This document shows positions 13,931-25,264 of a DNA stretch of 64,000 bases, in pieces. The number at the start of each line of letters is the position of its first letter. Positions within the stretch are counted from its first letter, which is position 1. The translations under genes were made by a program, and so were the position numbers. The notes below the pieces were generated by a model. That model did no database searches. It saw only the letters and a program-made list of their open reading frames with translations, and was not told where the DNA came from. Source of the stretch: Aphis gossypii. Its lineage: Eukaryota; Arthropoda; Insecta; Hemiptera; Aphididae. The stretch lies in contig NC_065531.1 in NCBI RefSeq assembly GCF_020184175.1, positions 33,935,213-33,999,212 of the forward strand. Reading direction: 5' to 3'.

Positions 13931-15409
13931 AACAATGCTAAATTATATTTTCCAATCGTTTTTCAAATACATATATCACATCGTATTTTGTTTTTACGAA
14001 GTAAATCGTGGATTTAACGGTTGAAAATGTTATATTTGATTGTTTATGAATACATAAATGTAAATAAAAGAATTTTAATAACACATTTAGTTAGATTAAT
14101 GTATCAGTATAATAGTTTTACCTTATAGAGATAACCTGATAAAAGATAAATCGTATTTTGCATTAATTTATTATACTTTGCTTTACACAATAAATAATTA
14201 ATTTCTAAATTCAATATGTATAATATTTTTTATTAAATCATGGTAAATTATTAAAATATGACATTTATTAAAGTATTTTTTTTTTATTTTATACTAAATT
14301 ATTTTTGAAAATTATAGAAATAATATATTTTATAACGTTTTTAAGGTTTTAAATAATTTATTTAAGAAACAAATCAAATTTAAAAAACTGTATACAACAA
14401 GAACTCGTCTATTTCTATATTTAATAAATTATAATAATACATTTATTACGTAAACGTATCGAATAATAAGATAAATACATAACATTATACTCGTTAAATC
14501 ATTTATTTAAAAAAAAATATAAAATCGAATACGATATTTACTTAATTATTTTAATAGATGCAAATTATTGAAGTATCATACTTTATACTTATACATATTA
14601 GATTATAATGTGTGTGTTCGATGTGTTCATTTAAATGGGTTTACCAAAGTCGTGTATATACTAACATTTAATTTGAAAGACTAAAATCTAGGTTATTGAA
14701 TTAATGAACACCATTTTTCCGTAGACCTTCACAAATATTGATTTTATCCGCGTATCCACTTCACGTTACTGAAACAGTTTTACTGAAATTTCTCATTATT
14801 TGTTCGTTAGTAAAATATTGTAATTTAAGAAATTACTTCTAATATTACTTTTTGTACTGTACATTGTTATCCGACAGTAATTCGATCTTATAATTATTGG
14901 TTAAGTCACCGTTTCATATTCCATCTATTGCCAGTGACTCGTGAGCACCATTTGGATGTAATAATTAATATACCTAATAATATTGAACAGTTATATTGTA
15001 ACAATCATAGTAATATACTGATACAATCGTTTTAGTGTAACTATAACAATTCAATGACAAAGAACATTATTGAACATCGCAATCATTATTTTTGCTTTAA
15101 TTTGATTTAATTCATACGTACGCTGTGATTTTTTTCAACTGTTTTTAAGAGTTCTCTCAGTAAGCAGCTGTTTTAGCTGCAGATATTTTATTATGAGATT
15201 GTATGACGATGGTGAAATGATATGGTGATCGATTATAATAGCATCCTCCTAACAATAACGTTATGTTATATTGTATAAACAAAGTCGAACAAAAAAAACG
15301 AGTATTTATGTGTATGACGGTGAATCGATGTTAGAGATAGACAATTCTTAAGTTCATTGTTTTCAACTTCCTTTAGTTTCTACAATTAAAACAACGTTAA
15401 GGGCAAACA
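13931..15409. other. AT-rich non-coding DNA
   Basis: No gene is visible. A short E-box-containing inverted repeat (gcagct at 15164-15169, agctgc at 15175-15180) lies near the right edge, where GC content begins to rise toward the next island. Confidence 0.6.
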
Positions 15410-15494
15410 TAGTTCCAACAATCGCGTACAATTATGTTTATTTTGCGTCGCACGTGTGATATAATTGTGAAACTTCCCGATTTTTTTCTTTCAG

Positions 15495-15581
15495 ATTTTC
15501 GGGTACCTACAAGATTTTTTCTTTTTCAAAATTTCTCTCTCACTCATACTTTACCGATCCCTAGGTGGTGACATGAGGCAG
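15495..15581 (+). other. Candidate 87-nt internal exon (unconfirmed)
   Basis: A strong acceptor-like tract (ccgatttttttctttcag, ending 15494) is followed 87 nt later by a donor-like CAG|GTAGGT (junction 15581/15582). The interval is a multiple of three. It is open in one frame (29 codons, ending ...GGDMRQ) and interrupted in the other two. The encoded residues are low-complexity (several F, S and L) and match nothing I know. It could be a chance pairing of splice signals or an untranslated exon. Confidence 0.15.
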
Positions 15582-16151
15582 GTAGGTGTAAAACAAACGG
15601 CCGCTGCTGCTACCGACCGGTCCCTAATTATCGAAAAACGTCAAAACGGCTTTCATACTTTATTTAAGGGGAAAAAATACTGTCAGATTTAATTACTCTC
15701 TCCATCCGGTTCGATGCTTTTCGAAAAGAAGAAACCATAGTGTTCAGAAGAAATCTCTTATGAAAACACGTCAGTCGTCTGGTAAAAGCATCCGACTAAA
15801 CGAGCTCTAAAATACTCGTGTTTCGAAAGCCCGCACTCTCGTGCCATCCGCCAGCCTATAACCATTCATGCCGTTGTTCATGCATTCTTTTTCCACCCCG
15901 AGACCATCATTTCCCTTACTGACATATCACCGTATTCGTTACTATCGTAAACCGTCTGATTTTTCAAACTCGTTTAGTTCTACATGGCGATTTCCTCGAA
16001 GAACCGCCGACAATTCCTCCACCTATCCACTCAGCCCACCGCTTTATCCGAATACACAACGCTGTTGTATACAGTAGCCGATTCAAACCATATACACACA
16101 TACAGCTAGTCTACATCATGTTAAGCGACGACACGCTAACGTCATAAATCA

Positions 16152-16239
16152 TTTTCCGTTCGAAAACGAACGTATAGTGTATCGCCACCGAAATGCAAAG
16201 GACTTTTCCGTTAGCGGAAAACGAATATACATCGCCACC
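16152..16239. repeat. Imperfect ~51-bp tandem duplication with tight hairpins
   Basis: Unit 1 (16152-16189) and unit 2 (16204-16239) both begin ttttccgtt, contain gaaaacgaa and end atcgccacc. Each start region folds: cgttcg/cgaacg around AAAA (16157-16172) in unit 1, and ttttccg/cggaaaa around TTAG (16204-16221) in unit 2. Both units keep a stem although its bases differ, which may be coincidence or may mark selection on structure. Confidence 0.6.
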
Positions 16240-16262
16240 CCTTTATCAACTTGGAGTATGCA

Positions 16263-16276
16263 TGTGTGTGTGTGTG
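16263..16276. repeat. (TG)7 microsatellite
   Basis: Seven uninterrupted TG units. They account for the Thr-His run in the minus-strand open frame here, which I do not treat as a gene. Confidence 0.9.
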
Positions 16277-16330
16277 TATGGGTTGGTGGCGTGGAGGAAC
16301 TGGCAGAACGATTTTCGTATACATACATCA

Positions 16331-17629
16331 AGATTCGTGTTTTTTTTTCTGGTTTACAAACGCATTTGACTTCTATCGAATTTATTATAATATGATATAA
16401 TATGTACACGCATGGCGTGTATAATATGACTCTAATGATTACGGTACCCTGGCAATATTCAAACACGAAAAATGATTCAAGATTTTATATGTAATGCGCA
16501 TCTATTTACACTTAAGTCTTAAGTGTCATAGATGATAACGCTGCTGCTTCAGATATTATAACGATAAAATGGGTCTTAGAAAATATAAAGTAATAAATTG
16601 AATAGAATATAAGACAAATATATGTTAAATTAATTTGAAAAAACATGTAAAGTTTTTTCAAAGATATTCTATAAAACCTAATTTTATTTTTTAAAAATGT
16701 TAGTAATTTATTTCATTAAAATGTATTATGTCAGCATTAGATTAGAATATAATAATATACATAAATTAAATAAAAATATATTTTTAAAATTCCGATCTAT
16801 TTAAATAATTGGATATTTTCATTAACTATTATGGTAAATAAATACATTTATTTTCTTAAATTTTAAACTTATTTAAATTCATTTTTTTTTTTATAAATTA
16901 ATGCAACTAGGTCATATTCCCGTTTATATTTCTTCAATATTTCAAAATAATAATAATTATAATAATATTTTTTTCTTTCTTTAAATAATAATTTAGACAT
17001 GCTTTACTGATTTCTCGAATAATAAAATTATACTATATTATTTATATAATATAGTCCTCTAGAGTATAGATATGTCTATTATAATATGCATATAATATTC
17101 TTTATATAATATTATACTATACTATCGTAATTTATAACATTTGAAATCCTAAACAAAAGTAAAACTGGAATTTTACAATGTAGGTTAATAAGCTGATACA
17201 GTTAATTTTATTAAACTTATTTATCAAATAGTAACTTTTAGTTTTTGTTGTATTAAGTTAACCATAAACTTATTGAATAAAAAGTAAATTTTAAACAAGA
17301 AACCACGTTTAGTTAATTTTAAAGTAAAAATAATTTATCTAAATACAAACATTTTTATTTTACCAAGTTTTCTCTTGAAAAAAAAATGTTTTATTTTTAT
17401 TTTGACAATACTCTTGACGTTTTTATGTAGGTGTACAAAAAATAAAAAATTGAATCATGATTTAAATTAATATGAACAATAGGTAGTATACTATTTAACT
17501 TTTACAGCACGATTAACACTTTGTTTATGTATAATACTCCTGCTAAAAATCTTAGTTCAAATTTAAATTATTATAAAATATGAAATAAATAAGTATAATA
17601 ATTATTTTATATATTAGAATTATTTTGAC
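16331..17629. other. AT-rich non-coding DNA
   Basis: After a short mixed tail to about 16,500 the sequence is AT-rich and contains no supportable feature. Confidence 0.65.
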
Positions 17630-17639
17630 ATGTATATGT

Positions 17640-17732
17640 CTTATGGCGGGGGGTCATTCTGTTAATTTGTGCGACATCGAGAATGTTACCAGTCGAGACG
17701 GTGATTGTTTATAGCAACCGGTTGCTATGTAA
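17640..17732. promoter_or_regulatory. Small GC-elevated block with perfect Grainyhead-type palindrome
   Basis: An isolated block of about 90 bp contains seven consecutive-G-type sequence (gcggggggtcatt) and ends in the perfect 18-bp palindrome atagcaaccggttgctat (17711-17728). Its centre, AACCGGTT (17716-17723), is the consensus of Grainyhead/CP2 factors. It lies in otherwise AT-rich DNA. A distal enhancer piece is plausible. A decayed transposon fragment is the alternative. Confidence 0.3.
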
Positions 17733-18400
17733 AAATGTATAAAAAAAAATAACAAAAAAAAATATATTACCTATTTAATATTTGACAATTTAATTTACCT
17801 ACAGTTAAATCTTCTTTTACTTGAATTTATACCTAATCGACATCGACTTTCAAATGTCAACTATATTCAATAGAAACAAGACGTGTACATGTACCGATAT
17901 ATCTGCATGAAGTGTAGATATAATATAGATTTTTTTTCATTATTGTTGTATACTCATTGAATTTGATGACATCAGACTTTACTATCAATCACTTTCATTC
18001 ATCGTTGTGTTTAGTTTTACATCAGTAAATTTAGTTTTTACAGTTTATAGTTTCAAAAATATTATCTTATAATGTTTATATTATTGTATCTAGCTTATTA
18101 ATATAAATGATTTATTTTATTTTACAAAAAAAAATACATCGTACACCTAATAAGTTGTACAACCCAGTTCGTGACAAGCCGTCTACTACCTATATACTGT
18201 ATAGTATAATATTCATACGTTTTAGATAGCAAAAAAAATATAAATATAAAAAATGAAGATATAAAAAAAAGTTATCTATATACAAATAAATATAATAAGG
18301 TTATTATATAAAATAATAAAATAGATAAATTCAAGTTTTTCTTATAAATAACGATATAATGACGATTTAAATGAAATAAATATTATATTATCCGACGTGT
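17733..18400. other. AT-rich non-coding DNA
   Basis: No supportable feature. A 10-bp palindrome gtacatgtac occurs near 17,886. Confidence 0.6.
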
Positions 18401-18570
18401 ATATCATTTAGATCAATTGTTTGATTTCCTCAAAATCACAATTCAGTTTTTTGTCACTTGAAACGCATCGTCCACCTTGACCGATTGATGAGGTCAAACT
18501 TATTTATTGCTTTTGTCTAAACTCATTTGTGTTCGATAGTCTTATCAACTCACCTAACAGAGGTCAAAAC
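18400..18570. promoter_or_regulatory. Cluster of nuclear-receptor half-site words
   Basis: Three AGGTCA-type half-sites lie within about 90 bp. TTGACC at 18477-18482 and AGGTCA at 18491-18496 face each other (an inverted ttgacc/ggtcaa pair). A third AGGTCA is at 18561-18566. GATA-like ttatc words lie between. The sequence is somewhat less AT-rich than its flanks. This is a motif-only inference with real risk of chance. Confidence 0.2.
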
Positions 18571-21500
18571 AAGTTTTTAAAGTTTAATACAATATTTCGC
18601 TTCATATCCCTTCCGTTTCCTTGAAAATTAAATACTTACTACTACATAATTCTACACATTATGAGTAAAACAAATAATGAACCATCTTCCTAATCGAATA
18701 TTTTTTACATAATATTATTATATGACGTTATGTATCTTTATTTTAAATATTAAAATAATTTTATATAAATTAGTTTTATTACCTAAAATTTTAATTTTAA
18801 TTTAACCTGTCCTATTTTTCAACAAATAAAATATATTTATTATTCATATTATAGAAATTAAAAATATCTATAAAATTTTGTAATTAAATTACAAACAAAT
18901 ATAAGAATATTATATAATAATAATAATAACAGAAATATAATAATTATGTATGTTATACATAAAATCTATGCTCAGATAATTTTTTTGAAAAATATTATTT
19001 TTTAATTTATCTAATAAACAAAATTGAGTAGAAAAATTAATGATAAAAATATGATTCATAGATAATCTTAAAATAAATTGTAGGTATTTATTTTAATAAT
19101 TTAAAAATGTTCTTCTATAATCAACATAGGTTTATTTTATGACAATATATTATTTATCTTACGACACAATGTAATTTTAATCTTTCTCAGTTAACACGTT
19201 TTTTTTGCAACTAACTAACATGAATATTCTATTATATCCAAGGCTTGAAACGTTTTTAAAAGAATCTACGAAAATACTAATGTAGCATATAATTTAAAAC
19301 TCTTTGGCTTATAGGAATAAGTAGTAAGTACTACGTTTATAGTGTAGCATACCCGTGAAATAAAATACTTTTTGGGTGTCTCACATGGGCCTGTTTGAAA
19401 TCCATTTTGTTTATATATTTTATTATATTATAAAAGAAAAAATGAAAGAATTTCTGAATTATTGTGGGTCATTGTTGCCAGTTACAAAAGCCCAAGAGAT
19501 CTCTTTTCAGTTACGGAAATACCATCGTTACACAGTCTCATAACTACTATATATGAACATAATATTATATATATTTATGTACATTTTACTCAAAAGGAAA
19601 AATAACAATAATACAATAACATGTGCACACGAAGTTGGTAAATTTATGTGCAAGTTTGTCTGGAAATGTTATATTTTATCAAGATATTATATAAATTATC
19701 GAAAATAAATAAAATAAAGACTATTTAAAATATTAATTACTCTAGAGTCTAGACCATCGAATGGGTGATAACAAGTGTCAATTTTAACAACTAAATACTA
19801 TGAGATAATGTATTACCTACTATGATAGGAATAATTATTGTAATAATGATGTATCTATGTATATTTTATAAACATATATTTAAAAATATCCATGCTATAA
19901 TTATTTTGTTACTGTAATCTTATTTTACTTTACTTTACAAAGTATTGAAATAAATGAAAGTTTAATTAAAAACATAATCAACAAATGTAGCACCAACTTT
20001 ATTTTCTATGATCACATTTTAAAACTAAAGACTTCATTTTCTGCACAGTAAAATAAATGTACCTATTAATTCAAAGATTTAACAGTGAACTAAATTAGAA
20101 TAGAATACATAAATTATTATAACTGTTTTAAATATTAATAATTTAATTATTCTCGAAAAATGTTTATACCTAATTAAAAATGCTAAGCTTATTTTCAAAC
20201 AAAGCAAAAATATAAACACTTAGTACCACTTTTAATACACTGCTTTTCTCAGAATATTAATATTTAAGGAAAGTAAACTTTCTAATCCTAAAAATACCTG
20301 TATAAGCCCATTGTATGTAAACAAGAAACGATATATTTTGTTGGAGATTGTGCTATGTGCAAATTATAGTCATTATATAATAGTATTATTAAATGTTTGC
20401 GAATTTAATATTTTTAAATCATCTTAAGCATATACTTTTGAATAAATTAAAATATAAAAAAAAATGCCATATGAACAATAACTTTTTTTTAAAACGCCTA
20501 AATATACACAAACTCAATTAAATAATTATTTCAGTTTTCGAATTTGAACATATCGCACGATAAATAATGAAGTGTTATACGTTTGTTAATGCTCAAATAC
20601 TTAATTATTTGATTTCTGAAAAAAAAAAATTTAATCTAATCCATTTGCTGATATCACAGACAAATATTATATAATTATAATTTTATACAAAACTGATTGT
20701 CATTATGATTAAAACACTTTTTAGCACCATAACATAGGATAAAAAAGGTTACAATAAATACAATTTACAATTCAATTTAAATTATAATATGGATACTATA
20801 GACAATTATTATTCATACAATATAAAAATTATATAAAATTATAGTTTTAAAAATCATTTATTTATTTATTTTGTATGTTAGTATTTAATTTAAAAAATAA
20901 AGGAACCTCAATTACTTATTAAAATTGTACTACTAATTTACAAAGACAATATAATTGTAATATTATAACATTAATATATTTTGCAAAGCATAATTACTAA
21001 ATAGGTATTTCATATTTTAATGACAAGTACATTTTGAAAAATGCCTTGAATTTCAGTCACGAATAACTTTCATTAAACTAAATTATTTATTGTATTATAA
21101 TAAGACGTAAACTATACTGTCTAATAGAATAACTCTTATCAATTAAAATGTAATAAACAAAAACTTTCATATTTAATCGTCCAGCATGTACAAATCCATT
21201 TGCAAATATTTGTGTTATGTTAATATTACTATATTGTGAAATTTATTTATTATATTATACTTTGACTCAGTTTTTATTCAACGAGATACTTCAAAGTTTA
21301 GTAATGCTTTTGAAATGCGTATAATTTTCAAGTATTGGCATTTATGGTTTAAAAACTTTATGTTAAGTTAATTTTAACTTTAAAACTTATCGTATTCATT
21401 ATTAGATCAATTTAATCGAGTTAAATCAAACTATTGAATAGTCCGGAGTCTAAGTGTATTAAAGTACAAACATTTCTTTTTACGGATTCCAACGCACAAA

Positions 21501-23890
21501 TACAATGATCTTAATTCAAAATAAATGTAACTGTACTTAGTATTCTACATCAACTAAACGATTTCTATAAATCAAAATCAAATTATGTATGTATAACATG
21601 TTCAGCGTATATAGTGTGATAAGTTAATGATAAATTCAAGCTACATAAAAATCTAAAGATAATGACTATTGATACAAAACTTAAAATAATACCTAATTGA
21701 TGAAATTTATGTATGTGATCTATGATCCGCGTACGATATAATTATTGAATTTCAAAAATAGTAAAATAACTTTTTTAATTATTATTTTATGACGATTAAA
21801 CGTTTTGGCTAAAATGGTTTTCTCTAATTTTGAATACCAAGGGTCACTGAAGCCGTTTTACGTGGTAATGGTTTTTTTCTGAAAAAAAAAAAAAATAAAT
21901 GATTATTGTTTCAAGAAAAACGTACATTTTTACGAACAACATAAAGAAATTATAAAAGCGATAAAAGACAGTTTGGGTCGTTGCAGTATAATTTGTATTA
22001 GGTTACAACTGAGACCTACAGTTTTTACATGCCATTTCTAAGACACTTACGACACCTACGACTGGGATCTTCAAACATAATAATAATTGTTATCGTGTGA
22101 AGTCCTTCCAAATGTTCAATTAGGAAGTATACGTGCTTAGACGCGAGTATATACTATTACACGTTATAGGCATTTCTCTAAGATTGGTTTACCGTCTAAT
22201 GTTGTAGCGTAAACCACCAATAATCTCAAATTTGGTAACGACTTAATCATGTTATTTATCAAAAACAATCTCCCAAACGTTATTAATATTATTCGATTTT
22301 ACAATAACAATAATGTATTTGTATGTTATTCTTTAGTAAATCATATTTAGTTTTTTTTGGGTAGTTAATTTAAAATACAAATTATAAAAATTTCAAGACA
22401 GTTTATTGTTGAAATTAAAATTTATTATAATTAAAAACCATTATAATAACTGTTATAACATTTTTTTTTTCGAACATGATTATTAAATATCTCTCAAATA
22501 ATATTATATATTTAATATATTTTATTCATTTACTACCTAAATTAACTTAAACTCAGGGATAAAAGTGATTATTGTCGTTTAAAATAACATATTTAACTTC
22601 CTTTTGATTGCTCGTGAACTAATGGTAATTTTCGGGAATATACCATAATCTAAATGCAATCAAATATAAATCAATTTCCAATCTGATGCATATGCTTCGT
22701 AAAAGTTTTTGAAAACTTTTACTACCCTAAAATACTTTTTTTATTAAAAAAAAAAAAAAAAAAAAACTATTACTATCGTATGGCATATGTCTGTTGAACT
22801 TCATCCATTATCTCAGAATCTAAATTCATTGTTCAAATCTCTATTTAAATAAAATAATTTTCAATGAGTTCTCTAATTCAATTCATTATACGTTTAATAT
22901 TGTACTATGATATAGAATACCTTTTATGGTTGACTATATAATGTGCATAATATTATACTCAATACTATTATACAATATTACCAATCATGAAATTCTTTTA
23001 TTTTCAGCATAATAAAATAAACGTTTAACTTTAAAGATATTATAATATTCAATTATTCTGTGCACACTGTACTAAAAACAATCATTTACATACTTTTTTT
23101 GGTAAATAGTGCTAAAAAATATATCTGTAATTATTATTTCCATATATTTTTACTAACAAACTGTACAAAGTATTTATTTATTTAGGACTTTTTTTTTAAT
23201 TGTTTTATTATTTATAAATTTAATTATTAAGTAATTTATCATTCAAAAACTGTTTTATGCACTGATAACTAATGAATAATCATCTTGCTATTTAATTTAT
23301 AGATTTAGCGTGAGGTAATATTAGTAGTAAACTTCTAACTGTCAAATAATGTAGAATAATTAAATTTTAATAACATATAACTAAATGTGTGTTCAATAAT
23401 TGTTTGTATTTAAAAACAACTGTTAATTTTCGAGTTGAACAGTTAATTACAAAAAAAAAAAAAAAAATGTCTGTTATACGAGTACATTATAAATTATCTT
23501 AATTTAGTTTTTATAAATTAAACATTGTAGTGTATTAAGATGTACTCTTTAACTGATCATAGACTTATTGGAAATTAAAATAAATAACAGAGTGGAAAAA
23601 TTGAAATTTTCACTTTGATATAAGTAAGATGACAATATAATATAAATAGTTCTACTTCATGATTATATTTTTCAACTAGTCAATACGCTCCTTTTATGTT
23701 TAAATATTTATAATTAACAATCACTTCTCTGTCACTGTCTGTTATTAGAAAACTTTGTTCATAGTTTTCATTGTTATTGGAATTGTGAATAAAAAACGTG
23801 TTGAGTTCTGATATTTTATGTAGTTTCATTAGATTCTACCATTTATTAAAATAATATGTCCTATACTACATTTTAATATAATTTTCATTA
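18571..23890. other. AT-rich non-coding DNA
   Basis: This is the longest featureless stretch. It contains homopolymers (21 A at 22746-22766; 17 A at 23451-23467) and one strong palindrome (22699-22722). A mildly GC-raised patch at 21,960-22,250 shows no coding frame or recognisable element. Confidence 0.65.
22699..22722. repeat. Near-perfect palindrome (11-bp arms, 2-nt centre)
   Basis: Arms gtaaaagtttt and aaaacttttac are perfectly complementary with a TG centre. A run of 21 A begins 24 bases downstream. The structure is compact enough to extrude as a cruciform. No family is recognised. Confidence 0.6.
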
Positions 23891-24798
23891 GTGACACTAG
23901 TTAAATTCTATGAACGAAATCATTTAAGACCGAATTCCTATAAGACACAAGTGTGCTTTTATAATTTTATTTAATGAGGTAATGAGGAAACTGAACATCC
24001 AATGACAAAGAGTGAGTTTAGACCATGTGGACAATTCTAAATACTTTGGAGTGAAATTGGTTGTGTTCTAACATATAAATTACATTTCGAAGATAATGGT
24101 AAACAATTTGCAACAAGAAATAATATACTCCAAAATTAGCAAGGATAAAATGGGGTAAGCTGGAGAATATACCAGTTCAGTATGACGTCTTTCAGGATAT
24201 ACCAAAAAAGTAGACATAGTCTTGAATAACACAGTTAGAATAATTAATAAAAATGTAGGAAAAATACTGATTTTTAGTGGAATATCTTATATTCTTATAC
24301 CCAGATATAAGATGAAAGGTAGCAGCGATGGCGGATAGAAAGAAACAGATAAATGACAATAACATCCCATGTTCGAAAAAGTTCAAATTCATAGTAGACT
24401 AAAATCTAGCAAACTGTTTATCAAAATTAGTAAACCCATCACAGAGATGACAACAGTAACAAGATTAAAAAAAATGGCAGAAACCATTTACCGACAACGA
24501 CAAGACTACAATATGGGGACACCTAAAAAACTCTCTCCTTCCAGAATACAACTTACATTGGCGCATATGGAAAACCATTAACAGAATACAACCGAAAGTA
24601 GGAAGAATTAAAGAAAATATGCGAAAATGGGCCCCAACCACATACAGGGACTGTGTGTGCAGGATTTTGCAAACAACAAGACATTTATTGAAATGCCTAA
24701 TACCAGCAGTAAGAGGAGAAATCATAGATTTTAAATAACATCAATTAAAGGCCAATGCAATTAAAATTACTGATTTTTTGGAGAAGAAAGGAATTTAA
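23891..24798 (+). pseudogene. Decayed 3' end of a non-LTR retrotransposon reverse transcriptase
   Basis: Conceptual translation across several frames gives an ordered series of segments typical of the C-terminal third of jockey/CR1-like reverse transcriptases. First comes KFYERNHLRPNSYKTQVC (from about 23,903). Next is RVSLDHVDNSKYFGVKL (about 24,010-24,062), matching the conserved 'YLGV' block, then TRNNIL (about 24,112). The 'LN.T.RI' block VDIVLNNTVRII starts at 24,210 and RLKSSKLFIKISKPI at about 24,390. Finally WKTINR and the terminal RHLLKC zinc-knuckle-like motif fall in an open stretch from 24,469. Several in-frame stops and shifts break it. The clearest shift is near 24,466-24,490. 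A stop at 24736-24738 precedes the natural terminus at 24796-24798. The fragment is 5'-truncated, as is usual for this class, and cannot encode an active enzyme. The clade is my judgement from motif wording, not a search result. Confidence 0.9.
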
Positions 24799-24902
24799 AA
24801 CTATACCACTGACCAACATGAAAAGAAAAAGAATATGATCTTTACTAATTGTATCAATTACGTATGCAGATTATAAATAATTATTTTATGAATAAAAAAA
24901 AT
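24799..24902 (+). mobile_element. 3' untranslated tail of the retrotransposon remnant
   Basis: The stretch between the reverse transcriptase stop and the A-rich run ending about 24,902 is the likely element 3' UTR. It contains an AATAAA-like word (tgaataaa) directly before the A run, as expected for an element copied from polyadenylated RNA. No target-site duplication could be defined because the flanks are AT-rich. Confidence 0.6.
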
Positions 24903-25084
24903 ATATATTAATATATGTTTTATTGTATTATTATGTAATACTACATATTACACAATCATAAAATAGGTTGATGTTAGATGAATGGTAGGATTATACTTTT
25001 AGTAAATAATTATTCCAAAATAACAATATATCTTAGTATTTTAAATAATCGACAATATAATCTCAAAGAACACATGTAAGTGTT

Positions 25085-25264
25085 ACATCATGCAGGTACG
25101 GATCAAAGAGGGGGGGCAAGGGATCATGCCTCCTCTCCGTAGACTCTGGTATACACTGTATGTATATCTGCATTTTTTTTTTCGATAGCGTTTTTAGCGA
25201 AATTTTATTTTAGATGGCCTCCCCTCCCCCGTAAATGTGTTCTGGATCAGCGCTTGACATCATG
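25085..25264. mobile_element. Non-autonomous hAT-like element (MITE) with 8-bp target duplication
   Basis: The 164-bp element spans 25093-25256 and is flanked by perfect 8-bp direct repeats acatcatg (25085-25092 and 25257-25264). An 8-bp duplication is the hallmark of hAT transposases. Its ends, caggtacggatcaaag and (reverse complement of the right end) caagcgctgatccag, are imperfect terminal inverted repeats. Both begin CA and share a central GATC word. Next to the ends lie a G-rich left and a C-rich right subterminal block that are roughly complementary. It has no coding capacity, so it must have been moved by a transposase encoded elsewhere. The perfect duplication suggests it is younger than the neighbouring retrotransposon remnant. 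Confidence 0.87.

Larger units (their letters stand above)
15410..16330. promoter_or_regulatory. Broad GC-elevated island, candidate regulatory/exonic region
   Basis: This is the widest block of raised GC in the left half. It contains CpG words such as cggccgctgctgctaccg (about 15600-15615), pyrimidine-rich tracts, a candidate splice-site pair (15495-15581), a small imperfect duplication with tight hairpins (16152-16239) and a TG microsatellite. Open frames exist on both strands, but the longer ones start at non-ATG codons and their composition follows the local simple repeats. Promoter, enhancer or untranslated exon are all possible. Confidence 0.3.

Noticed and set aside
15660..15685. miR-8-like word aaatactgtcaga
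   Set aside because: No complementary arm lies within precursor distance, so no hairpin forms.
16149..16466. 105-codon minus-strand open frame
   Set aside because: It starts at a non-ATG codon, and its Thr-His run simply translates the TG microsatellite.
24465..24725. 86-codon minus-strand open frame over the retrotransposon remnant
   Set aside because: It is the antisense shadow of the reverse transcriptase segment, which is clearly the coding strand.
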